A program made the translations under genes and the position numbers. From Mangifera indica (taxonomy: Eukaryota > Streptophyta > Magnoliopsida > Sapindales > Anacardiaceae), in contig NC_058147.1 in NCBI RefSeq assembly GCF_011075055.1, positions 4,898,001-4,962,000 of the forward strand: a stretch of DNA of 64,000 bases, read 5' to 3'. The notes below the pieces were generated by a model. It ran no database searches. It was not told the origin of the DNA and saw only the letters and a program-made list of their open reading frames with translations. This document shows, piece by piece, positions 12,854-22,971 of the stretch. Each line of letters opens with the position of its first letter. The first letter of the stretch is position 1.

Positions 12854-12858
12854 AAATT

Positions 12859-14147
12859 TGGTGGGTGTCGAATCCACCAAAAATAAAATTTTCTACTCTC
12901 TCAATGAAAACTTGTAGATAGTGCAAGTAGAGTCGTATCCACAGAGATTGGGTTATTTATCTGAAATATAACAAAATAAAACAAGAGGGATTTTGTTGTT
13001 TCGAATCGTACGAGTAAACAAAAATAAATTAATTCAGAATTAAATAATCAAAGTAATCAGAAAACTAGATTGAAACAATAATAAGACGAGTTCTAGCCAA
13101 GTAATTCAAGTATGGTTCAATTCAATTGATCATCGATAAAAAGATTAATTTTTCCTTTTAAATAAACCGGTTATGAAACATCGAGACGCTCGTTGTTCTG
13201 CTTTTCCTTAGGTGTTGGTAATTAAGAAACGTTCTTTAATTACTTCTCTTGTTTTTCAATCAGTTCTAGATACAATCTTAGAATTTAAATTGAAAACATA
13301 ATTAAGAATTAGAAAAGCCACCGATTCTAATCAACAAAACACAGACGCTGTTTTTGTTTAAATTAGATTAACCTATTCCACTAACATACAATAGTTATTC
13401 TACTTCACCAAGCATGCTAGTCAGCCACTTATGATTAAACCATCAAACAAATACGGATTCAATAATTTAATCTAGCAAAGTTGTTTTTAATCCAAAATAA
13501 ATAAGACGTCTCCTATTTAATTGAACAAGACAATAATAAATAAAATCAGGAATAAATTAAATATTTAAAAGAAAAGAACGGGTAAAGAAGATCTCACAAT
13601 CGTCGTAGAACCATGATCCCGATTACTCGACTAAAGAAAAGAGTTAGCCACTCATGTTTATGTTCATGGCTTCACAGAAAATTAAAATAAAAATCCTATA
13701 CTAATTGAAGAAGAACCAACGAAGGGTTGCGGCTCTGTTTCTTTCTGAAAGAAAATGATGCTAAAAAACTAAAAAACCCTAAAACAGAAAGCAATTGTCC
13801 TTTTTATAGTGTCAAGTCTGCTTCAATCATTGAGAGATATTTTTGTGCCAAATATCATCCAAAGGACCTGAACTTCCTCCAATTGTTAATTAAGTCTTCA
13901 ACTGTGAATTTTTCAGTAAATAGCGCGATTCTCTCCTTTCCACAATCAGTCATCTCCTATGTATTTTGCTGTCATTCTGTCTTGATACGTGACAACTCTA
14001 AATTCCTTTTATTTTGTATCTTTTCTCAGAATAATGCAATTAACGCCCAATTTCCTAAAACAAGCAATTAATCAAATAATTAACGAATTAAATATCACAA
14101 ATCAAGAAAATTAAATGCTGAGAAATATAAAATTTCACACACTAACA
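12859..14147 (-). repeat. 5' LTR of the Athila element
   Basis: Same 1289-bp sequence as 4357-5645, lying upstream of gag-pol on the minus strand and therefore holding the active promoter. It is followed on the plus strand by the ATAAT target duplication at 14148-14152. Confidence 0.95.
13799..13808 (-). promoter_or_regulatory. Probable TATA box of the Athila 5' LTR
   Basis: The minus strand reads TATAAAAAGG within the 5' LTR, about 1 kb upstream of the gag-pol ATG. The same box occurs at 5297-5306 in the other LTR. It is the best TATA match in the LTR on the element strand. Confidence 0.5.
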
Positions 14148-14384
14148 ATAATGTATTTTCTATTATATTTATCTTTTTTTAATTATTTTTTTCTCAATAA
14201 ATCCATATTTTTTTTGTATGATGTTAAAAATTGTGTTATAATAATTAATTTGACATATTTTATCATTTAATTCTTATAATTTGGCCGGATTTTATCTAAA
14301 AGAGTCATCATTCATTGAATATATGCAAACAAACGCAGAAATACTATTCACGCAAAGGTCACTGCTTACATAATGTTATCTTTA

Positions 14385-15250
14385 GGCCAAACGACTATTT
14401 CCCACTCAAGGTTTGATGATTTCTCAAGTTTTCATCCTTTAAATATGGAAACACCAAATACCCACCCATGATCGGTTAGATTTAATAAAACCCTAACGAT
14501 AGCAAGGGTAAAATCGTTATTTTCTCTATAATATTAAAAATAAACTTAAATAGAATCTATTTTGCCCCCCTAAACTTTAAAAACTAAAATTTTCCTCCAG
14601 CCTAAGTTTTAAAAAATCGTAGTTTCACCCTAAGGTTTTTTTTTGAAATCTTCGGTGACATTATCGACGGTCTCTCCCTCCCGAAGTATCCTCTCCTTTC
14701 GACGATCTCTTTCTTTCCATTTGGACCCCCCATTGGAGTCAGAGAAGCCATGGAAGACGAAGAACTATGTCGGGGAAGACGAAGTTCTCCGTCTTCATCT
14801 TCCAACTACGATCAGGCTTAATCTTCGTCTTCGTCTTCATCTTCCAACTACGATGAAGAAAGCTGCGATTGTCGTCTTCAGATAAGTCGTCTGGGAAGAT
14901 GATTTCTTTTCCCAGACGACTTATCTCTGCGTCGGATGAGTAGTGCAAGAGTTTAGGGTGGCCATCGGTGGAAGAGAAACCGTCGGGAGGGAAAGACGGC
15001 CGGTGATGGCGCCAGAGAAAGTGAAAGGGTTTGGAAATAAACCCTAGTGGAGGGAATGCGATTTTTCAAACTTAGCTTAGGAAAAAAATGTTAGTTTTTA
15101 AACTTTTAGGGGAAAAAATGAGATTAAATTTATCACCGTTAGAGTTTTGTTAAATCTAACTGGCTATGGGTGAGTGTTTAGTGTTTTCATAGTTAAAGGA
15201 TGAAAACTTGAGAAATCATCAAACCTTGGGTGGGAAATAGTCGTTTGGCC
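14385..15250. mobile_element. Non-autonomous Mutator-like element with 9-bp target duplication
   Basis: The 866-bp element begins GGCCAAACGACTATTTCCC and ends with its inverted copy. The terminal inverted repeats extend for roughly 110 bp with few mismatches. It is flanked by the perfect 9-bp duplication TTATCTTTA (14376-14384 and 15251-15259), the signature of Mutator-like elements. No transposase is encoded. The interior (about 14640-15060) is clearly richer in GC than the surroundings and contains CTTC/GAAG-rich runs and a hairpin, so it may be captured host sequence as in Pack-MULEs. Related ends occur at 30481, 36630, 46343, 47609, 47861 and about 54741. Confidence 0.85.
14881..14925. 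repeat. Perfect 17-bp hairpin inside the MULE
   Basis: GATAAGTCGTCTGGGAA at 14881-14897 is the exact reverse complement of 14909-14925, with an 11-base loop. It lies in the GC-rich interior of the element. Confidence 0.8.
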
Positions 15251-15259
15251 TTATCTTTA

Positions 15260-16440
15260 TGTTAAACAATGACCTTGTCTGAATAGTTCAGGTTGAACAC
15301 TGAATTGCGTGAACAGTAACTTGCATTTGCGCGATCATATTTTGCGTTCGAGTAACTTTTGTTTTGTGTTTTAACATGGAATTGACTCTTCAACGGGCAG
15401 GGCAGGCGAATGCCTAATAGGAATTCAGTAATATCATATCAACTGGTGTTGTTTATAAGTTTTCGTCTAATGAGGAACTTAATGACATATATAATGATCT
15501 TGTAGACAAGTTTTCTTCTTGTTGCCCTTCTGGTATGATTCATACCCATCTTAGAAACACCAATATGGGAATGTAATAATTTGATGATACATATAAAATA
15601 TTTAGTATCTGCTTAGTATAACTTATAATTATTAAATTATTATTATATACTATAGTTTTATCATTAATTGATAATATGATAATCAATTTGGATATGTTTA
15701 GTGTAATTTATGATTATTATATTATGAATAATCATAATTCAATTATGACTATCTAACCAATACTCTATAAAATCTTATCTTTAGATTTTGGGTTATAAAT
15801 GTAAACACTTTATTAAAAGAGAAAGCTTGGCCGCTGGACTTCCCTCATCTTAGTGGTCACCAGCCCATATTGCTCTCATGGCAACAATCAAATTCATTAC
15901 ACCTAGCTTCCACCTTGACACCTAGCTTCCACCTTGACACCAAAATCACAACCTTCCTCCAAGCGGGAGAATCACCATTCACCACCACCGAAGTCAAGTT
16001 ACAGAAACAAGCTTTTAAAGAGGACATGCATATCTGTAAAGAGGAGAAATAAATGAAGATGTATTACTTCGCAACCAGATATAATCTTTTCACTTCTTAC
16101 AGTTGAGCTCTATATTGGAGTCCAGACTTGCTCTTACCATTTTTGAAGAACCGTTCATATATTATGCAGTGATTAATTCATTGAACCTCACATTAAACAT
16201 TGGATTGGTAATCTTATCTGTTCGAGCATTCTCTTCTATTCATGTACAGCTGTAGCCAGAAGAATCAATTAAACACATGGAATTGTTAATGCAGTTGAAC
16301 TGTGCTTTTCTGATACTGTCTTTTGTTTGACCAGAAATTTAAGAGAACTGAGAAATCTGTGATTGCATTTTTTCAACATATGCATGTAAATCAATGATTT
16401 TGTTTCCCATTAATTGGGTTAAAACGGTCTCTAATTTCAG
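15260..16440. other. Spacer with a short tandem repeat
   Basis: No gene is supported. A 19-bp unit (ACACCTAGCTTCCACCTTG) occurs twice in tandem at 15899-15936. Near 15450-15575 the plus strand has about 40 codons without a stop (ELNDIYNDLVDKFSSCC), but no start, splice context or recognisable family. Confidence 0.4.
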
Positions 16441-16593
16441 GTACCAAGATCCCAAAATTCAGACGTTTTGTTGGTGCTCTTCAAGTTTAACGCTGAGACC
16501 ACGTGGAACAGGGCTGTTTGTACTTCTAACAGTAATACTGTCAGTGGACAAGTAGCGATGTGGGCTCAATCTGACAAGAAGCCGATTGATTAA
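16441..16593 (+). pseudogene. Orphan exon-like segment of unknown gene
   Basis: A TTTCAG acceptor precedes 50 open codons starting VPRSQNSDVLLVLFKF and ending AQSDKKPID before TAA. Codon use looks coding, but no upstream exon in a matching frame was found and I do not recognise the protein. It may be the final exon of a decayed gene. Confidence 0.25.
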
Positions 16594-16887
16594 TAGCTTT
16601 CCATCGTTCCATCGTTATCAATGATCAATGCTATATTCTACCATTTAATCTTCAAGTTTAGAACTGTTGGGAATATAAAGACATTTTAATATTTACATTC
16701 AATAGATGAGTCTTTCCTTCTCTCTGTCAGCGGCTATATCTCAGTGGACCTGTGAGAACTATCAACCAACTGAAACCCTTTTCAAATGACGAGAAGTAGA
16801 TTGTTCAATTAAGCAAAATATTAAATTTTGAAAAAGGCAGTACTGAACTTTCATTTAATGCAAATCAAACATACAACTATTCAATAA

Positions 16888-17646
16888 CTAGCACAAGAGG
16901 CTAAGTTTCTGCTTGAATAGTTTTGGAGTGCTTTGGTCTGACGGGTGCATGAATTTGCAATTAGGGCATGTAGGAGACGACTTGCACAGCATCACCAACA
17001 TGTGGCACCGCATGCACGCTGTTGCTACCATTTCCTGTTCATCGTCTCTTTCGAACGCCAACCATGACGGAAAACTTCTTAAATGATCTCCTGATGATTT
17101 CTCCTTCTCTCTGGTGATCATGTCAATGGAAAGATGATCACCCAAAGGCTCTCCAGATGGGCTGCCAGAATTATGCCTTATCAGTTTGTTGTTCGAATTG
17201 CAAGGCAGGTTTAATACAAGGTCTAAGCTCATGTTATTGCCACCGGAACCTGGCATCTCCTGGCTTCTCCTCGGATCCCCATGTGCCCTCTTATGTGTTG
17301 TTGTATTATAAAAGTGTATCGGGCTTGACTGCATATGGATCAAAATTATTAATTAATAATGCTACATCTATAGCTAAGGCTGCCAACTGATCATACTTGT
17401 TTAAAGAAAACTATATACCTGAATATCCAAGCATCGTTCCCACTCCAAAGGCAATGGAGTCTCCAGGTGCAGATCCGTATCAAAGATTGATTTCATGGTT
17501 TGTTTTGCTCGCTTGTTGAAAGTTTCTTCGCCTTCTAAGACGTCTTCCCTCTTTCGCTTTGATAAATGATCAAACTCAGTGTTGGGTTTTGATCTACTAT
17601 CTGAAAATATAGGCGCCTGGAAAGAAACCATAGTTGCTAATTTCAA
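16888..17646 (-). CDS. CFL1-like WW-domain protein (cuticle regulator family)
   Basis: Two exons, 17646-17419 and 17328-16888, joined in phase at CAG/GTATAT and ATGCAG/TCA, give about 222 residues (217 if the second Met, MVSFQ, is used). The WW domain spans the junction: LPLEWERCLDIQ then SSPIHFYNTTTHK. The middle holds a likely EAR-type repression motif (LDLVLNLP). The C terminus has paired cysteines in CMRCHMLVMLCK and CPNCKFMHP, a pattern I associate with the CFL1 family. In Arabidopsis and rice, CFL1 acts in the nucleus and represses cuticle formation through homeodomain factors. The second conserved Trp of the WW domain is missing: the expected TW before the final Pro reads AH (RAHGDP). 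The domain may therefore bind weakly or not at all. Family assignment is from recognition, not a search. Confidence 0.75.
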
Positions 17647-20058
17647 TCTGCGAAGAAGATGATAGAATTACTTTTCTCTGTGGCTGTGAGGAAATGGTGA
17701 ATTGTTCGGGTTGTTTATATAGGCTAAGTTTGGGTATTAGAGAAAATGGCACACTTAACAACAGTAAGGGAAGAATCTAATAAGGAAAAGAACTAAATAA
17801 AATCAAAGGACTAGTACATAGGCATGACGTGCATTCAAAGTTGGCTAGCACTGTTCATAAATTTAATTAGAAGCGTCTCTCGATGTGAAAAGTTAACCAA
17901 TTCACAGTTTGGTCAAAACAAAACGCAAACATATTCATCTAAAATTTCAAGCTGAATTCAAAGATAATAAAATTAGTAAAGTACTAAAATATTTTAAAAA
18001 GGAGATTTAGATTTGAGTTTATATTATATTTGTAAAATTTTAATTTATTTAGTATAATGATTATAAAACTAATTATTATATCTCATATTTATCTATGTAA
18101 TCAATATGTTAAGATTTTTGGTTTAAAAAAAAAAAGTTCACCCAAGATAGGCTCATGTGCCATGACATCATAGTGATAAAATTATAAGGCAGCCCAAAAG
18201 CCAAACGTCGTAGTTAATAGAGGCGGTGAGTGCTGAGGAGAGGAGTAGAAGGATTCATTAAATGTAGGGAGGGTGTATGCAGTTGAAGGCCTTGATTGCA
18301 TATACAATTTTTATTAGATAATAACTCCAACTTCCTCAATTGGGTCAGTAGAAATAACCTAAGGCTCTCAAGCCACATCCATCCCATGAGCTAATGTCAA
18401 TTAATCCCTCCTATTACTCAAGCCTTTAAAGCTCTCAACACCCCTCAGCTATAAAAACAACCAATGCCTTATCTCCTCTAATTTATTACTCTCTGCTGCT
18501 GCCCCAACCCATTTTTCAATCAATAAAATTATATATACCACTTTGAGTAAAATTATATATACCATTTTGAGTACATCAATGAATACATATTTAATATGTA
18601 TCATCATAAAATTAAATGATTTTAAATTAAAGATAAAATAATATTTAATCATATGATGACACATAAAAATGTGTATTTATTTGTGTACTTAAAATAAATA
18701 TGTATAATATATATATTTCTTAATTTCTTTTGTAATAATAATTACAAAAAAAAAGTTCTCTCTATTGTCCTTCAATGTCTATATGATAATCTCTATCACA
18801 ATAGCAATTATTCTTGTCATATATGTGTGCTTCCATTATAATATTACCTTGAAAAATGTTGCATATATATAAACTTTATCCACATATAACTCAGAAGATT
18901 TCATAGAAAAAAAATTCCATTTTTGAGAAAATATCCAGAGATGTGCTTAAAAAGCTGCCCTTTACTGAATTTCACCAACCAAAATATAAATTGGTGAGGG
19001 ACACTAAATAGACTAAGCAGCTACATTGCATCGAGTCAAAAGAATAAGGTGCGATCAAATTTAAGTTGGTTTCCAAGTAAGGATGTTTTTGAAGGCAGGG
19101 GTGAACAGTGAAAACAGAGAATCAGTAGAAAAAAAATGAATAAGCTAGTTAGAAGTAGATAGGAAATTAAAGAGTTAAAAAGGGACCAAAGCCATTAAAG
19201 GCATTCAGAGAGAAAAGGAAGTTCAAGGGAGTAGTCTACCTGCCTTCATTAACTCATCTTCAATTCACTTAAATGCTAGATTCAAAGATGACTATTGAAG
19301 CCACCTCGCTTTCTTCATCACTCTCTCCACCAGCTTCCTTTGTGTTTAAATGCTCTCAAACCTCCTCTCCTTCCTCTCATTTATGCTTCTTCTTCTTCTT
19401 CTCCATTTATCTCTCTCTCTTAAATACTTTCCTTCACTTCTACTCTATCAGTTATTGTCAGAATCAACCTACAATGCTTTCAAAACTGAATATCATGCGC
19501 TTCTGATAACTTTAATGAAATGACCATTTTTATTCTTTAAATTTAAAAAATCCATTTGATCACCCATCATGTCGATGAAAACCATTGTGTGGAAGGGTAA
19601 GAAAGTCATTTTACATAAACTAAAATACAGCAATTTAATTTAAAAAATATAATTTTCCCGCATCGATCCCACAATATTAAACATTTACCCTCCTCCATTC
19701 TCTCATACTCTCTACCATTTCTTCTCTATCTTCTTCCTTCTTCTACTTCAATATCAGCATGTCGGTAACTCTGAATCAACTGTGACTCTCTGTTGAGCCA
19801 AAATTAATAATCTTTATTGTGGGAACTTGAACATATGCCAATTCCTTTAGAAAAAAGATAACCGGATATGAGTTTTTACTTGGCCATGGACGTTTCCGTT
19901 GCTGACCTTCATAATCATATTATCCCAATTCAAGTGGCGAAGTAGCGCAAGAAGGAAGATTGACATATATAAAAACACCCAGCCAACATATATATTTGAT
20001 ACAATGATTAAAGTGACGAAACTAATCTGAATAGTGATATGTGGTGGCAGCAACTGCA
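17647..20058. other. AT-rich spacer with MITE sequence
   Basis: Upstream region of the CFL1-like gene, then non-coding DNA. An AT-rich MITE-like repeat occupies about 18527-18715. The block at 19505-19760 has pyrimidine-rich sequence like the interior of the MULE family. A possible frame at 19273-19506 is Ser- and Phe-rich low-complexity sequence and is not accepted as a gene. Confidence 0.4.
18527..18715. repeat. AT-rich MITE-like repeat, family 1
   Basis: A palindrome-like unit with ends of the type AATAAAATTATATATACC and a core containing GATTTTAAATTAAAGATAA and AATCATATGATGACACAT. Related copies occur at about 22060-22200, 41327-41469, 42848-43020, 43938-44128, 55688-55870, 56098-56235, 62280-62450 and 63377-63560. 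Confidence 0.5.
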
Positions 20059-20694
20059 CTAGCTAGCAAGAAATGGCCTCCAAGCAGATGCAGTAAGCAA
20101 GTAAAGGTCTTTCCGACCGAGCTTGAGGGTGCCATTGCCCTCCACTAAGACAGAGTGGCGCTGAGCTGGGGCGCCAGGTGCAGTGTGATTGGTCACGTTG
20201 GGTATCTCTCTCAACAGCAGCTGCTGCTCCACCAGGTGCCTCTCTTCACTCTCCTCATAGTCACTCGACCCTAATGAGTCAAACAAAGTAATATATTGCC
20301 TCCACAAACCTCCCAAGAACTACCCTGCAAGGCTGAGGTCCTGCTGCACTACCGTCACCACTTTTGGTGCAAGTCTGAAAATATTCCACATTATACATTA
20401 ACCATCATGCATGCATGTTAGTAAATTGGACATGGGAAAGATCAAATATTATATCAGAAAGAATAATTAACCAGAGCAAGACACGACAAAATTCCTAATA
20501 TCCCACTTCTAGCTGCAACGCTGCATTAGTATTTGCTATCTAAAATGCAATGCTGTGGCTTAGGACACAAAACACAATCCATAAATTAGTATTAATTTCC
20601 AGGCATATTTATGGCATGGGAAAAAGCATAAATGAATTACCTTGCAGAAGCCGCAGCGTATCAGTATCAAAACAAGTGACTTCGCAGAGAGCAT
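20059..20694 (-). pseudogene. SCR: SCARECROW (GRAS family) C-terminal fragment, broken
   Basis: The exon-like piece 20374-20059 reads LAPKVVTVVQQDLSLAG, a stop (TAG), then after a frame shift [30 protein letters not shown], and finally [10 protein letters not shown] and [10 protein letters not shown]. These are hallmark segments of the C-terminal end of the GRAS protein SCARECROW, a nuclear regulator of root and stem radial pattern. A second piece at 20694-20641 gives VTCFDTDTLRLLQ, matching the preceding stretch, followed by a GTAATT donor. Defects: an in-frame stop, a frameshift, loss of the internal stretch between REIPNV and NGTLKL that normally carries the RxxxWxxK-type region, and a phase mismatch at the intron. 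No N-terminal part lies nearby. Family recognition is from memory of the motifs. Confidence 0.75.
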
Positions 20695-20699
20695 GTTTT

Positions 20700-22971
20700 T
20701 TTTTTTTAATTTTCTTTTTTTGATCATCACCTTATATAATGAGATATTTAACAAAATTTAATCTTTTCAAATCATATACTTTAATGCCTCAATAGGTTCA
20801 TTTTTATCCAAGAGATAATGAAAGGAGTATTCAAAAATTTTGAAAAGCCCTAATTATGAGTAGCGATTAATTGTATAAATTTTATTCCAAAAGCCTTTTT
20901 GAAATAAAAATATTTATATATGGGAAACTAAAATAGGACATTTATGATTTACGTGTATATATAAGATAAAAAGTATTAAAGTACAGCATTATTTTCAGAA
21001 ATTCAATGGATTAAATGCCATTATGGAGCTGACTAGCTTAATTTCTGTAGAAAGTAATGTGCCTACCTGAGCAGGCATTGCAGAGAGGTGCAGGTTAGAT
21101 TCGAGGTTGGTTGGTACATAATACATACATACTCCATTTTAATTTCATTGAGATAATATCAATTAACAAATAGAGAAAAAATTATGGCCAAAAACACTTT
21201 TTCACACTTTAATGACATAAATAATTTTATTTTTTCAAAATCAAATTTTGTTAACAAAATATAAGTCTAGTATAGTGGTCGAAAGTTAAATTACCAAACA
21301 TCTTTTAACTATTTTACTTTTTAAAAATAACATATCACCCCCAAATAGTAAAAAATTGATAAAGAGAATTTTAGATACTTGATTTACCAAACCCCATTTT
21401 CTTTTCTCCTCAGCCTCTTCTTTCTTAGGGTCCTCCTAATCGACCCCCGCCACTTGCCTTTTCTTTGATGATAGACTCTACAGTTCCAACCCTTTACCAT
21501 ATTTCCTTTCTCTATTAACGTGAGTTCAACCCCCATTATCCTCGATTCTTTGTAATCTAAATTGTTGTTAATAAATCCCCTCAATCAAATAAAGGATGTT
21601 TCAATGATAGTGCAAATCTCAACAAAGAGAGGGTATTGAGGACCAAAATTTGAGTTGACGTTGAGATTATGGTAATGGTAAAAGAACATCGCCGATAGTT
21701 AGAGTTTCCATCAGACTGTAAAGATTTTAAACAAAATTTGATTTTGGATAAAATATAATTATTTATACCATGGTCAAAGTGGTCGTAGGCCAAACAATAT
21801 GGGCGAAAATGTGTAGCTCACTCCTAAAAATATTTTGTGGGCCTGGGATTATTGAATTAAAAACGTGTGAAAAATCAAATGGAAAATAAAGACAAGTGCA
21901 TTCAATTCGATGAGCCCTAGTGATTCGTCAAACGTAAATGTCAGTTACGAATGAATTATACCATAAGACATCAAGTTGTATGAAATAAAAATTATTTCCA
22001 TTTATAAATGAGGAATTGAAATGCGTTACGTTAAGGATAAATAATTCAAATAATGTTTATTATAACGGATTTTTTTATATATTATCATATAATTAAATAT
22101 TATTTTATTTTTAATTTAAAATTATTTAATTATGTAATAATATCGATCAAATATACATTTGTTTATTATGAATATATATAATTTTATCGAAATAATTTTA
22201 TATGCTTTAATTTCCATTTTGTTACAAACATACTAGGTGACAACTAACTTTGATCACTCTATTCTGGTGAATCAAATTGAAGAAAACAGGAACATTGGTT
22301 GCTGTTGTATGCTGCTAACAACCCAGGATCTTATAATTTATGAATAATGTCTTTTTTACATGTAAAGTATGAATTATTTTATTTTTAATTTAATATCATT
22401 AAATTACATAATAGTATATTATTTAAGTATCTAATTAAATACACTTAATTTTATTAATAATTTGATAATTAAATTTATTGAATTTGAAGATTTTTATGTA
22501 ATTTAAGACACTAAAATTGTAAATCCATGAGTTAGGTGTGTCTGGCTCCAGTATTATTATTAATTAGTCTTGGTTGGCAACCGTCTTTTTTGAAGTGTTC
22601 CACACTTCAACTATTATGAATTGATTTTGAAACCCACATTCACTTTTGCTCGGCTAATATCTTGAGTTTTTCAAATGGTCGAAGAATTAATAATTATAGA
22701 GGTAGTTCAATTGAGTCAAACACGGTCAACTATTGGAAGAAATATCAAAATTGTGTTTTTACATCACAGTATACTATTGAAGCATTAATCTATATTACAT
22801 AAATTGCAAGTAACTTGGCAGACGTAATACTGTAGTGCTAACGCAACAACAAAGGCTAGAGCCACTATGAACAGATACATATATATGTATATACACATAT
22901 ATCTGACTCCATGACTTATTGAAATAAGAAGTATGTAACATATGTTGATGGTGTAAAATTGGTGTTGGGGT
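20700..22971. other. AT-rich spacer downstream of the sugar transporter
   Basis: No supported gene. AT-rich repeat blocks like family 1 occur near 22060-22200 and 22360-22455. Confidence 0.45.

Larger units (their letters stand above)
4357..14147 (-). mobile_element. Complete young Athila-type Ty3/gypsy LTR retrotransposon
   Basis: A 9791-bp element transcribed on the minus strand. It has two 1289-bp LTRs ending TG...CA, a 5-bp target duplication (ATAAT), a primer site complementary to tRNA-Asp, a purine tract by the 3' LTR, and one open gag-pol frame of 1789 codons without stops. The domain order protease, reverse transcriptase, RNase H, integrase marks Ty3/gypsy. The tRNA-Asp primer and the DLGAS protease motif fit the Athila lineage. 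Many Athila elements carry an env-like frame after pol. The 1.76 kb between pol and the 3' LTR holds none here. The LTRs differ at about three positions by eye (about 0.2 percent), so insertion was recent, of the order of 100,000 years at usual plant rates. Confidence 0.95.
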
